Shown here one piece after another: positions 25,566 to 34,521 of a DNA stretch of 48,498 nt. Origin of the DNA: Maritimibacter sp. REDSEA-S28_B5 (lineage in GTDB: Bacteria; Pseudomonadota; Alphaproteobacteria; Rhodobacterales; Rhodobacteraceae). Position 1 is the stretch's first letter. Each line of letters begins with the position of its first letter. The notes below the pieces were generated by a model that worked only from the letters and a program-made list of their open reading frames with translations, was not told the origin of the DNA and searched no databases. A program made the translations under genes and the position numbers. The DNA is taken from NCBI GenBank assembly GCA_001626765.1, contig LUOO01000070.1, positions 1 through 48,498 on the forward strand, given 5' to 3'.

Positions 25566-26030
25566 ATGAAACATGATCCGATCGACCACTTCATCGAGCA
25601 GATGGGCATGATTACCCAGCAGGACGGCTTTCCCCGGATCGCCGGTCATATCCTTGGCTATCTCATCATCGAGGGCGAAGCGCGCTCGCTGGGCGAGATC
25701 ACCAAAGCGCTCAGAATCTCGAAAGGCTCGGCCTCGACCAATTGTCGGCTACTGGCCGACAAGGGCGCGATCGAGCGCGTGGGGGTCATCGGATCACGAC
25801 AGGACAGCTACCGCGCGGTTGAAAACCCCGCGGAAAACACGCTCTCGGGCATGGCGGACCGATTCCGCCAGCGCGCGGGCGTGATCGAGGACGCGGCGGC
25901 GCAATTTCCGGCCAACCGGGAAGGCGCCCGCGAAAGGGTCTGTGGATTGGCCACCTTCTTTCGCAATTCCGCCCAGTTCCTCGACGAATGGACGAAACGT
26001 GCAAAAGCGATCAAGGCCGAGACGGAGTGA
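25566..26030 (+). CDS. GbsR/MarR family transcriptional regulator
   Basis: A 154-aa winged-helix protein with the GbsR-like core FPRIAGHILGYLIIEGEARSLGEITKALRISKGSASTN; the C-terminal helices (GARERVCGLATFFRNSAQFLDEW) suit dimerisation. It begins the operon with the efflux genes, 11 nt upstream of the membrane-fusion protein, so it is the probable local repressor. The ligand is unknown. Confidence 0.85.
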   Translation: MKHDPIDHFIEQMGMITQQDGFPRIAGHILGYLIIEGEARSLGEITKALRISKGSASTNCRLLADKGAIERVGVIGSRQDSYRAVENPAENTLSGMADRFRQRAGVIEDAAAQFPANREGARERVCGLATFFRNSAQFLDEWTKRAKAIKAETE

Positions 26031-26041
26031 AAGACGTGAAC

Positions 26042-27256
26042 ATGGAAAATCCGAAACCCGATTGGGCCATGAACAAGCGTGAAAAGGCCCGTGCGGACCT
26101 GATCGCGCGCGGCGAAACGCCGAAGAAGCGGCGCTGGCCCTGGCTTGTGCTGGCGGTCCTCGTCGTTGGCGGTGCCGGTGGCTACGTCTATGCAAAACAG
26201 GCGGGGCTTCTGCCCGCGCCGCCGGTGGAGGCCGCGACCGAAGAGCCGGTGCGCGAGTCGCTCACCCAGCTTGCACCCTACGAGATCACGACCATCGCAC
26301 CGACCACGCTGTCCGAGACGCTGCGGGTCACCGGATCGCTCGCCCCGACCCGCGACGTGCACCTGTCGGCCGAGGTCTCTGCGCGCCTGACCGAGGTCAA
26401 CGTGCGCGCGGGCGATGCGGTCAGCGAAGGCGAGCTTCTGGCGAGCTTCGACGTAGACCAGTTGCAGAACCAGCTCGATCAGGCCGTCGCCACCGCGGAT
26501 GCGACCCGTATTCAGGTGGCGCAGGCGCAAAGCGACTTCAACCGCACGCAGACGCTGGTCGAGAAACAGCTCGCCGCGCCGACCGCGCTTGAACAGGCGC
26601 AATCGGGGCTGGAGCAGTTGCAGGCCACCCTCGCTGCCCAGCAGACCGCCGTGGCCAACGCGCGCACCGCGCTCGACCGGGCGCAGGTCACTGCTCCCTT
26701 CGCGGGCGTGGTGTCCGAGCGCTCTGTCTCGACCGGCGAATTCGTCGCAGCCGGCTCGCCGCTCTTCACCGTCGTGGATCTCACCTCGCTCGAGGTCGAG
26801 GCGACCGCGCCCGTGTCTCTGTCGCCCAAGATCGCGGCGGGGCAGACCGTGGAACTGACCGTCGAGGGCTTTGGCGACCGCGTGTTCGAGGGACGTGTCG
26901 ACCGGATCAACCCGGTGGCCATCGCGGGCTCGCGCGCCCTGCCGGTCTATGTCTCGCTCGACAATGCCGAGGGCGAATTGCGCGGCGGCATGTTCGCCTC
27001 GGGCCGTATCCTGCTTGAACGGAAAGAGGATGTGCTCGCCGTCCCCGCCTCGGCGCTCCGCGAAGATGCAGAAGGCGCCTATGTGCTGACCATCGAGGAC
27101 GGCGTGCTCACCCGTCGCGGTGTCGAGACCGCCCGCGAATGGGAAGGCGGCGCGGCCTATGAAGTCACCTCGGGCCTGGAGACAGGCGATGTGGTCCTCT
27201 CCGAAGCGCTGCCGGAACTGCGCGCGGGGACCAAAGTCATGTTGGTGGAGAACTGA
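26042..27256 (+). CDS. RND efflux periplasmic adaptor (membrane fusion protein)
   Basis: A 404-aa protein with a cytoplasmic N terminus, one membrane anchor (WPWLVLAVLVVGGAGGYVY), a biotinyl-lipoyl-like domain, a coiled-coil hairpin at about residues 140-215 (Gln/Ala-rich), and beta-barrel and membrane-proximal domains (VTAPFAGVVSERSVSTGEFV). It links the inner-membrane pump to an outer-membrane channel; no channel gene is present. I chose the ATG at 26042; a start upstream at 25988 overlaps the regulator. Confidence 0.9.
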   Translation: MENPKPDWAMNKREKARADLIARGETPKKRRWPWLVLAVLVVGGAGGYVYAKQAGLLPAPPVEAATEEPVRESLTQLAPYEITTIAPTTLSETLRVTGSLAPTRDVHLSAEVSARLTEVNVRAGDAVSEGELLASFDVDQLQNQLDQAVATADATRIQVAQAQSDFNRTQTLVEKQLAAPTALEQAQSGLEQLQATLAAQQTAVANARTALDRAQVTAPFAGVVSERSVSTGEFVAAGSPLFTVVDLTSLEVEATAPVSLSPKIAAGQTVELTVEGFGDRVFEGRVDRINPVAIAGSRALPVYVSLDNAEGELRGGMFASGRILLERKEDVLAVPASALREDAEGAYVLTIEDGVLTRRGVETAREWEGGAAYEVTSGLETGDVVLSEALPELRAGTKVMLVEN

Positions 27257-27257
27257 G

Positions 27258-30200
27258 ATGTTCCTGACCCGCATCAGCGTCAACCAGCCCGTTTTCGCCA
27301 CCATGGTGATGATCGCCATCATGGTGGTCGGCGTCTTTTCCTACTCGCGCCTGCCGGTGGAACAGTTTCCGGACGTGGACTTTCCGGTGGTGGCCGTGGT
27401 CACCGCCTATCCCGGTGCCACGCCAGAGGCGGTGGAAAGCGACATCATCGAGCCCATCGAGGAAAACCTCTCGACGCTCGCGGGCATCGACAGCATCACC
27501 TCGACCGCGCTCACCGGCTCGTCCCTCGTCCTGATCCAGTTCGACCTCGAAGTGGAAAGCGGCATCGCCGTGCAGGACGTGCGCGACCGCGTCAGCCAGA
27601 TCGCGCCGCTCTTGCCCGACAACGCCGAGGACCCGCAGATCCTGCGCTTTGACCCGACCGAATTGCCGATCATGTCGATCGGCGTCTCTTCGGCCACCCT
27701 GGACGAAGGCGCCCTGAGCCAGATCACCGAAGACGTTCTGTCCAAGCGCATCGCCAACCTGCGCGGCGTCGGTCGCGCCAGCGTCGTGGGTGCCGTTCCG
27801 CGTCAGGTCCAGATCGAGATCGATCCGGACCGCCAGACCGCGCTCAACGTGGGCATCGCCGAGGTCGCAGGCGCCGTGGCACAGGAAAACCAAGACGTGC
27901 CAGCAGGCGCGGTCACCGCGTCGGGCACTTCGCAGTCGGTTCAGGTCGAGGGCCGGCTGGAAACCGTGCGCGCCTTCGAGGACATCATCGTGGCGAGCCG
28001 CGCGGGACAGCCGATCCGGCTGGGCGACCTGGCGACCGTCACCACCGGGCTTGCCGAACGCGACAGTCTCGCCATGCTCGACGGGCGCGTCGCGCTTGCC
28101 ATCGACGTGGTCAAGACACAGGGCGCCAACACCGTGGACGTGGCCGAACGCGTCGCGGAAGAGGTCGCCAAACTGCAAGAAGACCCCGAGTTCTCCGACA
28201 TCGAGGTCTCGATCCTGCGCGACAACTCCAAGCCGGTGGTCGAAAGTTTCCACTCGGTCCAGTCGATGATCATCGAGGGCGGCATCCTCGCCACCGTGAT
28301 CGTGTTCCTGTTCCTGAACTCCTGGCGTTCGACCGTGATCACGGGGCTTACGCTGCCCATCTCGATCATCGGGACGATGACGGCCATCTATGCGCTGGGT
28401 TTCACGCTCAACATGATGACCCTCATGGCGCTGTCACTGGCCGTCGGCATCCTGATCGACGACGCCATCGTCGTGCGCGAGAACATCATGCGTCACCTGC
28501 ATATGGGCAAGAGCCACAGGCAGGCGGCGCTGGACGGCACCAACGAGATTGGCCTCGCCGTGCTCGCCACCACCTTGTCCATCGTGTCGGTGTTCCTGCC
28601 CGTGGCCTTCATGGAAGGCATCATCGGGCGCTTCTTCCTCCAGTTCGGGATCACCGTGTCGGTGGCCGTCGTCATCTCGCTCTTCGTGTCCTTCACATTG
28701 GACCCGATGATGTCGTCGGTCTGGTATGACCCCGCTGCCGATTCCTCGCGCAAGCGCGGTTTCGTGGGCCGGGTCGTGGGCAGGTTTGACCATTTCTTCG
28801 AATGGCTGGGCGAGCAATACACCAAGCTTCTCAGAAAGGCGCTCAAGTTCCGCAAGACCACGCTCATGGTCGCGCTCAGCGCCCTTGTCGGTGCCTTTGC
28901 GCTGTTTCCCTACATCGGGGGCGAGTTCGTGCCGCCCTCCGATACGGGCGAAGTGCAGGTCGATCTCAAGACTCCGGTGGGCACCTCGCTCGACCGCACG
29001 GCGGAAAAGATCGCGCAGGTCGATGCGCTCCTGCGTGCCGAGGTCCCGGAAATCGCCAGCACCTATGCCACGGTGAACTCCGGCACCACCTCGGGCGACA
29101 ACAATGCCACCATTGTCGCGATCCTCAAGCCCTCGGACCAGCGCACACGCAGCCCGCAAGAGCTGACCTCGCCGATCCGCGACGTGCTGACCGCTATTCC
29201 CGGCGCCGAGTTCAGCGTCGGCGCGGCAGGCGGCATGGGTCCGGTCGCACCGCCCATCGAGATCAAGATCTTTGGCCCGGACCTGCGCGTCCTGGAACGG
29301 CTGGCGCATGATCTGTCGGACGAGTTCCGGGGGATCGAGGGGCTGGTGGACATCCGCACCACCATGGATGACCCGCAGCCCACGCTGGGCATCGACGTGG
29401 ACCGCGATGCCGCCTTCGACCTGGGCGTTTCGATCTCGGCGATCGGGGACACGCTGTCCTCGATGCTCGAGGGGCAGACGGTCAGCGAATGGACTTCGCC
29501 GCGGGGCGAAAGCCTTGATGTCGTGGTGCGCCTGCCCGACTGGGCACGGCAGGACCCGGCCTATCTGGGCGCGCTGCCCATCGCGCAGTCGGGCGCGACC
29601 GGGTCGCAGGACCTGATCCGGCTGGACCAGGTGGCGACGATCACCCAGTCCGAAGGACCGGGCGAGATCAACCGCGAGGACCGCGAACGGTCTGTGCGGG
29701 TGACCGCGAACCTCGAGTCCGGGGTCAATCCCGGTGACGTGAGCACCGCGGTGCGCGACGCCGCCGCCGCGCTCGACTACCCGCTGGGCTACAGCCAAGG
29801 CACGGGCGGGGACGTGGAGGACATGCGCGACCTAGGCCTTGCCGCCGCCGCCGCGCTGGCGCTAGCCGTCATCTTCATCTACCTCGTGCTCGCCTCGCAA
29901 TTCGGGAGCTTCTTGCAACCCTTCGCGATCATGTCCTCGTTGCCGCTCGCGCTGATCGGGGTCATGGGCGGTCTGCTTGCCTTCGACTCGACGCTCAACG
30001 TCATGTCGATCATCGGCTTCATTATGCTGATGGGCCTCGTGACGAAGAACGCCATTCTGCTTGTGGACAACGCCAACCAGCATGTGCGCGACCAGGAGAT
30101 GAACCTCTTCGACGCTCTGGTCGAGGCCGGGCGCACCCGGTTCCGGCCCATCATCATGACCACGCTCGCCATGATCTTCGGGATGCTGCCGCTCGCGCTT

Positions 30201-30373
30201 AACATCCACGGCGGAACCGGGCAGAACGCCTCCATGGCACATGCGGTCATCGGCGGGTTGATCTCGTCGTGCCGGTGATCCTGACCTACACCGAAAGCCT
30301 CGGGCGCTTCGTCTCGCGCTTCACGCCCAAGGCCCCGGACGACGTGCACCACGAGGGCGCGCCAGCGGAATAG
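27258..30373 (+). CDS. RND efflux permease (AcrB/MexB-like); frameshifted near the 3' end as sequenced
   Basis: Proton-driven inner-membrane pump subunit. Seen: N-terminal [19 protein letters not shown], porter domains, [18 protein letters not shown] with the charged residues of the proton relay, and the RND helix-11 region [13 protein letters not shown]. The frame is open to ...[15 protein letters not shown], then reads CR and stops at 30278. The missing end, [14 protein letters not shown]..., continues in another frame from 30269 to a TAG at 30371-30373 (34 codons). Relatives have a short hydrophobic segment (about TLLTLVV) at this point. The data fit a deletion of about 22 nt between TCGTCG repeats, or an assembly error. 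It starts 1 nt after the adaptor stop. Confidence 0.9.
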
Positions 30374-30401
30374 TATAGTCCAGGCTTGCAAAGACAAAAA
30401 A

Positions 30402-30425
30402 ACGGGGAGCCCAGCGGCTCCCCGT
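30402..30425. terminator. Bidirectional terminator between RND operon and glmM
   Basis: ACGGGGAGCC-CAGC-GGCTCCCCGT is a perfect 10-bp stem. On the minus strand it is followed by a run of seven T, a textbook intrinsic terminator for glmM. On the plus strand the T-rich sequence TTCTCGTTTC is weaker. Confidence 0.88.
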
Positions 30426-30446
30426 TCTCGTTTCTGCTCTCCTGAC

Positions 30447-31790
30447 TCAGGCCGTCGCGCGTTCGACCTCGGCCACGATGCGCCCGACCACATCGGCCAG
30501 AAGCCCCTCGTCCTCGCATTCCGCCATCACGCGGATGAGCGGCTCGGTCCCGGACTTGCGGATCAGGAGACGACCCTTGCCGGTCAGGTCGACCTCGGCA
30601 CCGGCGATCACTTTCACAACATTCTCGGCCTCGAGCGGCGTTTGCCCTGCCGAGAACCGCACGTTTTTCAACATCTGGGGCACGGTGTCGAAGACATGGG
30701 TGAGCGCGCTCGCGGGCTTGCCCGAGCGCACCATAGCGGCGAGGAACTGGATGCCCGCGAGCAGGCCGTCGCCGGTTGTCGCATAGTCCGTCATCACGAT
30801 GTGTCCGGACTGTTCGCCACCAAGGTTGTATCCCCCGGCCCGCATCCGTTCGACGACGTAGCGGTCGCCGACCTGCGTGCGTTCGAGCCGCAGCCCGCGC
30901 CCGTCGAGATAGCGTTCTAGCCCGAGGTTCGACATGACGGTGGCCACGAGCGCCCCGCCCTTGAGCGTGCCCCGGTCGGCCCATTGCCCGGCCATCAGCG
31001 CCATGAGTTGATCACCGTCGGCCACGCGGCCCTTTTCGTCGATGATCATCACGCGGTCTGCGTCGCCGTCCAGGCAAATCCCCACATCCGCCCCATGGGC
31101 GACGACCATCTCGGCAGCGCGGCGGGTGTCGGTCGAGCCACATTCCAGGTTGATGTTCTTGCCGTTCGGCGAGACGCCCACCGGGATCACCTCAGCCCCC
31201 AGCTCCCACAAGGCCTCGGGCGCTGCGCGGTAGGCGGCGCCATTCGCACAGTCGATCACGACCTTGAGCCCGCCAAGGCGCACGTCCTGAACAGTGGTCT
31301 TGATGAACTCGACATAGCGATGGCGCCCCTCGTCCACCCGCTTGGCCCGACCGATGTTCTCGGGTTGAACCGGCTCGACGCCCTCTGCCACCATCGCCTC
31401 GATCTCGGCCTCGGCGGCATCCGACAGTTTGAAGCCGTCGGGACCGAAGAACTTGATCCCATTGTCGTGGAACGGATTGTGGCTGGCCGAGATCATGATG
31501 CCCAGGTCGGCCCGCATCGAATGGGTGAGATGACCGACCGCCGGGGTCGGCACCGGCCCGAACAAGAGCACGTTCATGCCCGTAGAGGTCAGGCCGGCCG
31601 TCAGTGCGTTTTCCAGCATGTAGCCCGACAGCCGTGTGTCCTTGCCGATCACGACCCGGTGGTCGTTGGCCCCGTCCGAACGGAAATACCGTCCCGCCGC
31701 AGCACCGAGTTTCAGCGCCATATCGGCGGTCATCGGGTAGCTGTTGGCGAGCCCGCGCACACCATCGGTTCCGAAGAGCTTGTCAGCCAT
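30447..31790 (-). CDS. glmM: Phosphoglucosamine mutase
   Basis: Converts glucosamine-6-phosphate to glucosamine-1-phosphate for peptidoglycan and lipopolysaccharide synthesis. Seen: N-terminal LFGTDGVRG, the phosphoserine loop [12 protein letters not shown], metal loop DGDADR, sugar loop GEQSGH and phosphate loop [12 protein letters not shown]. The start at 31790 gives 447 aa, the family norm; a longer frame upstream overlaps folP and is not conserved. It overlaps folP by 8 nt. Confidence 0.96.
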   Translation of the reverse strand: MADKLFGTDGVRGLANSYPMTADMALKLGAAAGRYFRSDGANDHRVVIGKDTRLSGYMLENALTAGLTSTGMNVLLFGPVPTPAVGHLTHSMRADLGIMISASHNPFHDNGIKFFGPDGFKLSDAAEAEIEAMVAEGVEPVQPENIGRAKRVDEGRHRYVEFIKTTVQDVRLGGLKVVIDCANGAAYRAAPEALWELGAEVIPVGVSPNGKNINLECGSTDTRRAAEMVVAHGADVGICLDGDADRVMIIDEKGRVADGDQLMALMAGQWADRGTLKGGALVATVMSNLGLERYLDGRGLRLERTQVGDRYVVERMRAGGYNLGGEQSGHIVMTDYATTGDGLLAGIQFLAAMVRSGKPASALTHVFDTVPQMLKNVRFSAGQTPLEAENVVKVIAGAEVDLTGKGRLLIRKSGTEPLIRVMAECEDEGLLADVVGRIVAEVERATA

Positions 31791-32742
31791 GTTGTCCCTC
31801 TTCCAAAACGGTCCAGAGCCGGAGCGCCTGTGTCGTCGCATAGGTATCATGCACCCGAAGCAGGTGCATCCCCCGCTGGACCCCGTAGAGCGCGACCGAC
31901 AGGGATCCGCCGAGCCGGTCCTTGGCCAGGTCCGCACCGCCAATGGTGCCGATGAAACGCTTGCGCGACACGCCCAGAAGCACCGGCAGCCCGAGGTCGT
32001 GAAACACCGTCAAATGCTGGAGGAGCGTGATATTGTGTTCGAGCGTCTTGCCAAAGCCGATGCCAGGGTCGGTTATGATCCGTTCACGCTTGACGCCCTG
32101 CGAGACGGCAAAGTCGATCCGCGCTTCCAGATGTCCCATGACTTCGCCCACCACGTCCTCGTAGGTCGGGTTAAGCTGCATCGTGTCGGGCAGGCCCTTG
32201 GCGTGCATAAGGCAGACGGGCACATCGCGCGCGGCGCAGAGATCGGCCAGTTCCGGGTCGAACTCGAACGCGGCCACGTCGTTCACCATGTCCGCGCCCG
32301 CGTCGAGCGCCGCCTCGGCCACCCGCGCTTTCCGGGTGTCGATGCTAATCGGCGTCGTGATGCCCGCCGCGCGGATCGCCGCGATCACCGGGGCTGTGCG
32401 ACGAATTTCCTCGGTGACCGGCACCTCTTCGGCCCCGGGCCGGGTGCTTTCGCCGCCGATGTCGATGATGTCGGCCTCATCGGCCATGACCGTGGCCCGC
32501 GCAACCGCGTCATCGATGCGAGCATGGTCGCCGCCGTCCGAGAAGCTGTCGGGCGTCACGTTCAGGATGCCCATAACCCGCGGCCGGTCGAGGCTCAGGC
32601 CGCAGAGGTCCGGGCGCGGCGCGGACAGGCGGTCGGCCTCCATCCCCGACTCGGGTTGGAACCAGACCGCGCGGCTTCCGGCAAGCGGCAGCGCCCCATT
32701 GGGAGGCGGCCCGGTGCGGGCGACGGGTTCGGCGTGGCTCAC
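31783..32742 (-). CDS. folP: Dihydropteroate synthase
   Basis: Joins p-aminobenzoate and dihydropterin pyrophosphate in folate synthesis; target of sulfonamides. Motifs: [48 protein letters not shown] and [15 protein letters not shown]. About 50 extra residues at the N terminus are usual in Rhodobacteraceae. It begins with GTG, overlapping the folB stop by 4 nt (GTGA). Confidence 0.95.
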   Translation of the reverse strand: MSHAEPVARTGPPPNGALPLAGSRAVWFQPESGMEADRLSAPRPDLCGLSLDRPRVMGILNVTPDSFSDGGDHARIDDAVARATVMADEADIIDIGGESTRPGAEEVPVTEEIRRTAPVIAAIRAAGITTPISIDTRKARVAEAALDAGADMVNDVAAFEFDPELADLCAARDVPVCLMHAKGLPDTMQLNPTYEDVVGEVMGHLEARIDFAVSQGVKRERIITDPGIGFGKTLEHNITLLQHLTVFHDLGLPVLLGVSRKRFIGTIGGADLAKDRLGGSLSVALYGVQRGMHLLRVHDTYATTQALRLWTVLEEGQHG

Positions 32743-33659
32743 GGCGCCTCTCCGATGGCGAGCGCGCGGGCAGGCAGGTCGCCCGGCGGTACATCACCGC
32801 CCACCGACAGGATTTCGACCGCCTGCATGAGCCGAGCAAACCAAGCAGTCAGCGCCAAGGGGTCGCGCGGATCGGCTTCGGCCCCGTCCACCGCGTCGAG
32901 CACGATCTTGGAGGGCGCCCAGACGCAGATCTGGTTGTGTTTCATCGCCCACTCAAGCTCGGTCCGCGTCCCGACGACCACGCAGCGCCGGTCCCGCGCG
33001 GCAAGGAGCCAGGCGTTCATTTCCAGCGACAGGAGGTCGATACGCCGCTGCGGCATCTCGCGCGGGGTCGTAGGCGACACCGCATCCGGGTGGCCCACGC
33101 ACAAGATCGCCGGCGCGCGCGCTGCTTCGAGCGCGTCGAGCAGCCCGATCAGCTCCGGCGCGGCAATCGCGGCGTTGGACAGGTGGACCACGACCGGGTG
33201 CGGCATGTCCTCGCCCACCCCCTGCACCGGCGCCTCCTGCCCGCGCGTGCGCACGATCTCGACCCCGAGTGCGCCGGGGCCGCGGTCGAGTTTCTCGATC
33301 CGCACGAAGACCCGCATTGCCTGCGGCGCCCAGAGGATACGGTCAGCGACCCGTTCCGCCAGCGTTTCAAGAAGGTTCAGACGCTCTGCCGCCAGTTCCG
33401 TCTCGATCGCTTCGGTGATCGTGTCGTAGGACAGGATCTTGTCCACGTCGTCATCAAGCGGTGCCTCGGGCGTCGACACCTCGACCACCACGTTGAACCG
33501 CAGTCGCTGGGTCGTCCCGCGTTCCTGCTGAAACGCCCCGATCTCGGCGGTGGTGACGTGGTCGCGCAGCGAAATCCGGTCGAGCGGCTTGGCGGGCTGG
33601 CCATCGGCGGCAGCGCGGGCTTCGGGGTGCTCGAAGGCAAGTTTGGAGTCGGAGGTCAT
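32739..33659 (-). CDS. folB: Dihydroneopterin aldolase with C-terminal extension
   Basis: Folate-pathway aldolase in the N-terminal ~120 residues (DRISLRDHVTTAEIGAF... LLETLAERVADRIL). A second part of about 180 residues (VVVHLSNAAIAAPELIGLLD... WFARLMQAVEIL) has no function I can name and looks like an appended Rossmann-like or regulatory domain. The start at 33659 follows AAGGAACGCCT. Operon folB-folP-glmM. Confidence 0.85.
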   Translation of the reverse strand: MTSDSKLAFEHPEARAAADGQPAKPLDRISLRDHVTTAEIGAFQQERGTTQRLRFNVVVEVSTPEAPLDDDVDKILSYDTITEAIETELAAERLNLLETLAERVADRILWAPQAMRVFVRIEKLDRGPGALGVEIVRTRGQEAPVQGVGEDMPHPVVVHLSNAAIAAPELIGLLDALEAARAPAILCVGHPDAVSPTTPREMPQRRIDLLSLEMNAWLLAARDRRCVVVGTRTELEWAMKHNQICVWAPSKIVLDAVDGAEADPRDPLALTAWFARLMQAVEILSVGGDVPPGDLPARALAIGEAP

Positions 33660-33745
33660 AGGCGTTCCTTGCACGGCCATCAGGCCGGTCCTTACGGGCG
33701 CGGACACTGCAACAGGCCCGCCGGAATGGAAAGCCGAAACGGCCC

Positions 33746-34387
33746 TCAGCGATAGAACTTGTGATCGCCGATCCTGGTCGTGTGGTCGAGCCGCGCCGCC
33801 CAGACCGGGTTCACGCGCACGGTATGGAAATAGGTGGCCCCGCCCGTCACCTGCCGGGGCGCGCCATCGAGCATCGCCCGCGCGATCTTGCCCATCAGGT
33901 CATAGGTGCGGGGTTCCGCCACATACTCGGGCCTGCCGTCGCAGGTATAGGAGAACTGGCAGCGGTGGCGCTGCCCGGTGCCCTCGTTCACGACCGCACA
34001 GACCGTGTCGGGAAACGCCTGGCTTTCCACCCGGTTCAGGATCACCTCGGCCACGCCGATCACGCCCTCAAAGCTCTCGCCCCTCGCTTCGAAGTAGAGT
34101 GCTTCGGTCAGGCATTGCCACTGCGGTCCGCCCGTGGCGGTGGGCTGCTTGGATATCCAGACTTCGCTGGGCATCGCGGGGGTCGTCTCGGCCGCTTTGC
34201 GGCGCGGAAACAGCGGCCGCGAGGGGGCCGCGATCCTTGTAAGCCGTCCCGGCGTCACCGAGGTGAGCACCGAGCGTTCCGTCGCGACGAGCACGGCAAA
34301 AGCCCCGGCCGCATCGAAGGTGCCCTCGCCCGCCGCGGGCGCAGCGAGACAGGCCGACAAAGCCATTGCGATCAGCGCCCTGCGCAA
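33746..34387 (-). CDS. Cell wall hydrolase (SleB/Hydrolase_2 family)
   Basis: A 213-aa exported protein with a signal peptide (RRALIAMALSACLAAPAAGEG) and a SleB-like hydrolase domain at about residues 90-213: CLTEALYFEARGES, GVIGVAEVILNRV, CAVVNEGTG and ATYFHTVRVNPVWA. Glu in YFEARGE is the expected catalytic acid. The start is a TTG at 34387 behind GGGGAGGGGACGGA. Probably cuts peptidoglycan during growth or division. Confidence 0.86.
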   Translation of the reverse strand: MRRALIAMALSACLAAPAAGEGTFDAAGAFAVLVATERSVLTSVTPGRLTRIAAPSRPLFPRRKAAETTPAMPSEVWISKQPTATGGPQWQCLTEALYFEARGESFEGVIGVAEVILNRVESQAFPDTVCAVVNEGTGQRHRCQFSYTCDGRPEYVAEPRTYDLMGKIARAMLDGAPRQVTGGATYFHTVRVNPVWAARLDHTTRIGDHKFYR

Positions 34388-34521
34388 TCCGTCCCCTCCC
34401 CGAGACCGTGAAACCCCGGAGGTGATAGGGGAAAAACTACTGTCGGTAAAGTTTTAGTGACCCGCCCGATGGTCGTACGCCACATGATGCGGCGGGCAGA
34501 CGGCGCACCGCAAGATCTGCG

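Noticed and set aside
27120..27257. Upstream extension of the RND permease frame
   Set aside because: It overlaps the adaptor gene and lacks conservation; the family N terminus [11 protein letters not shown] begins at 27258.
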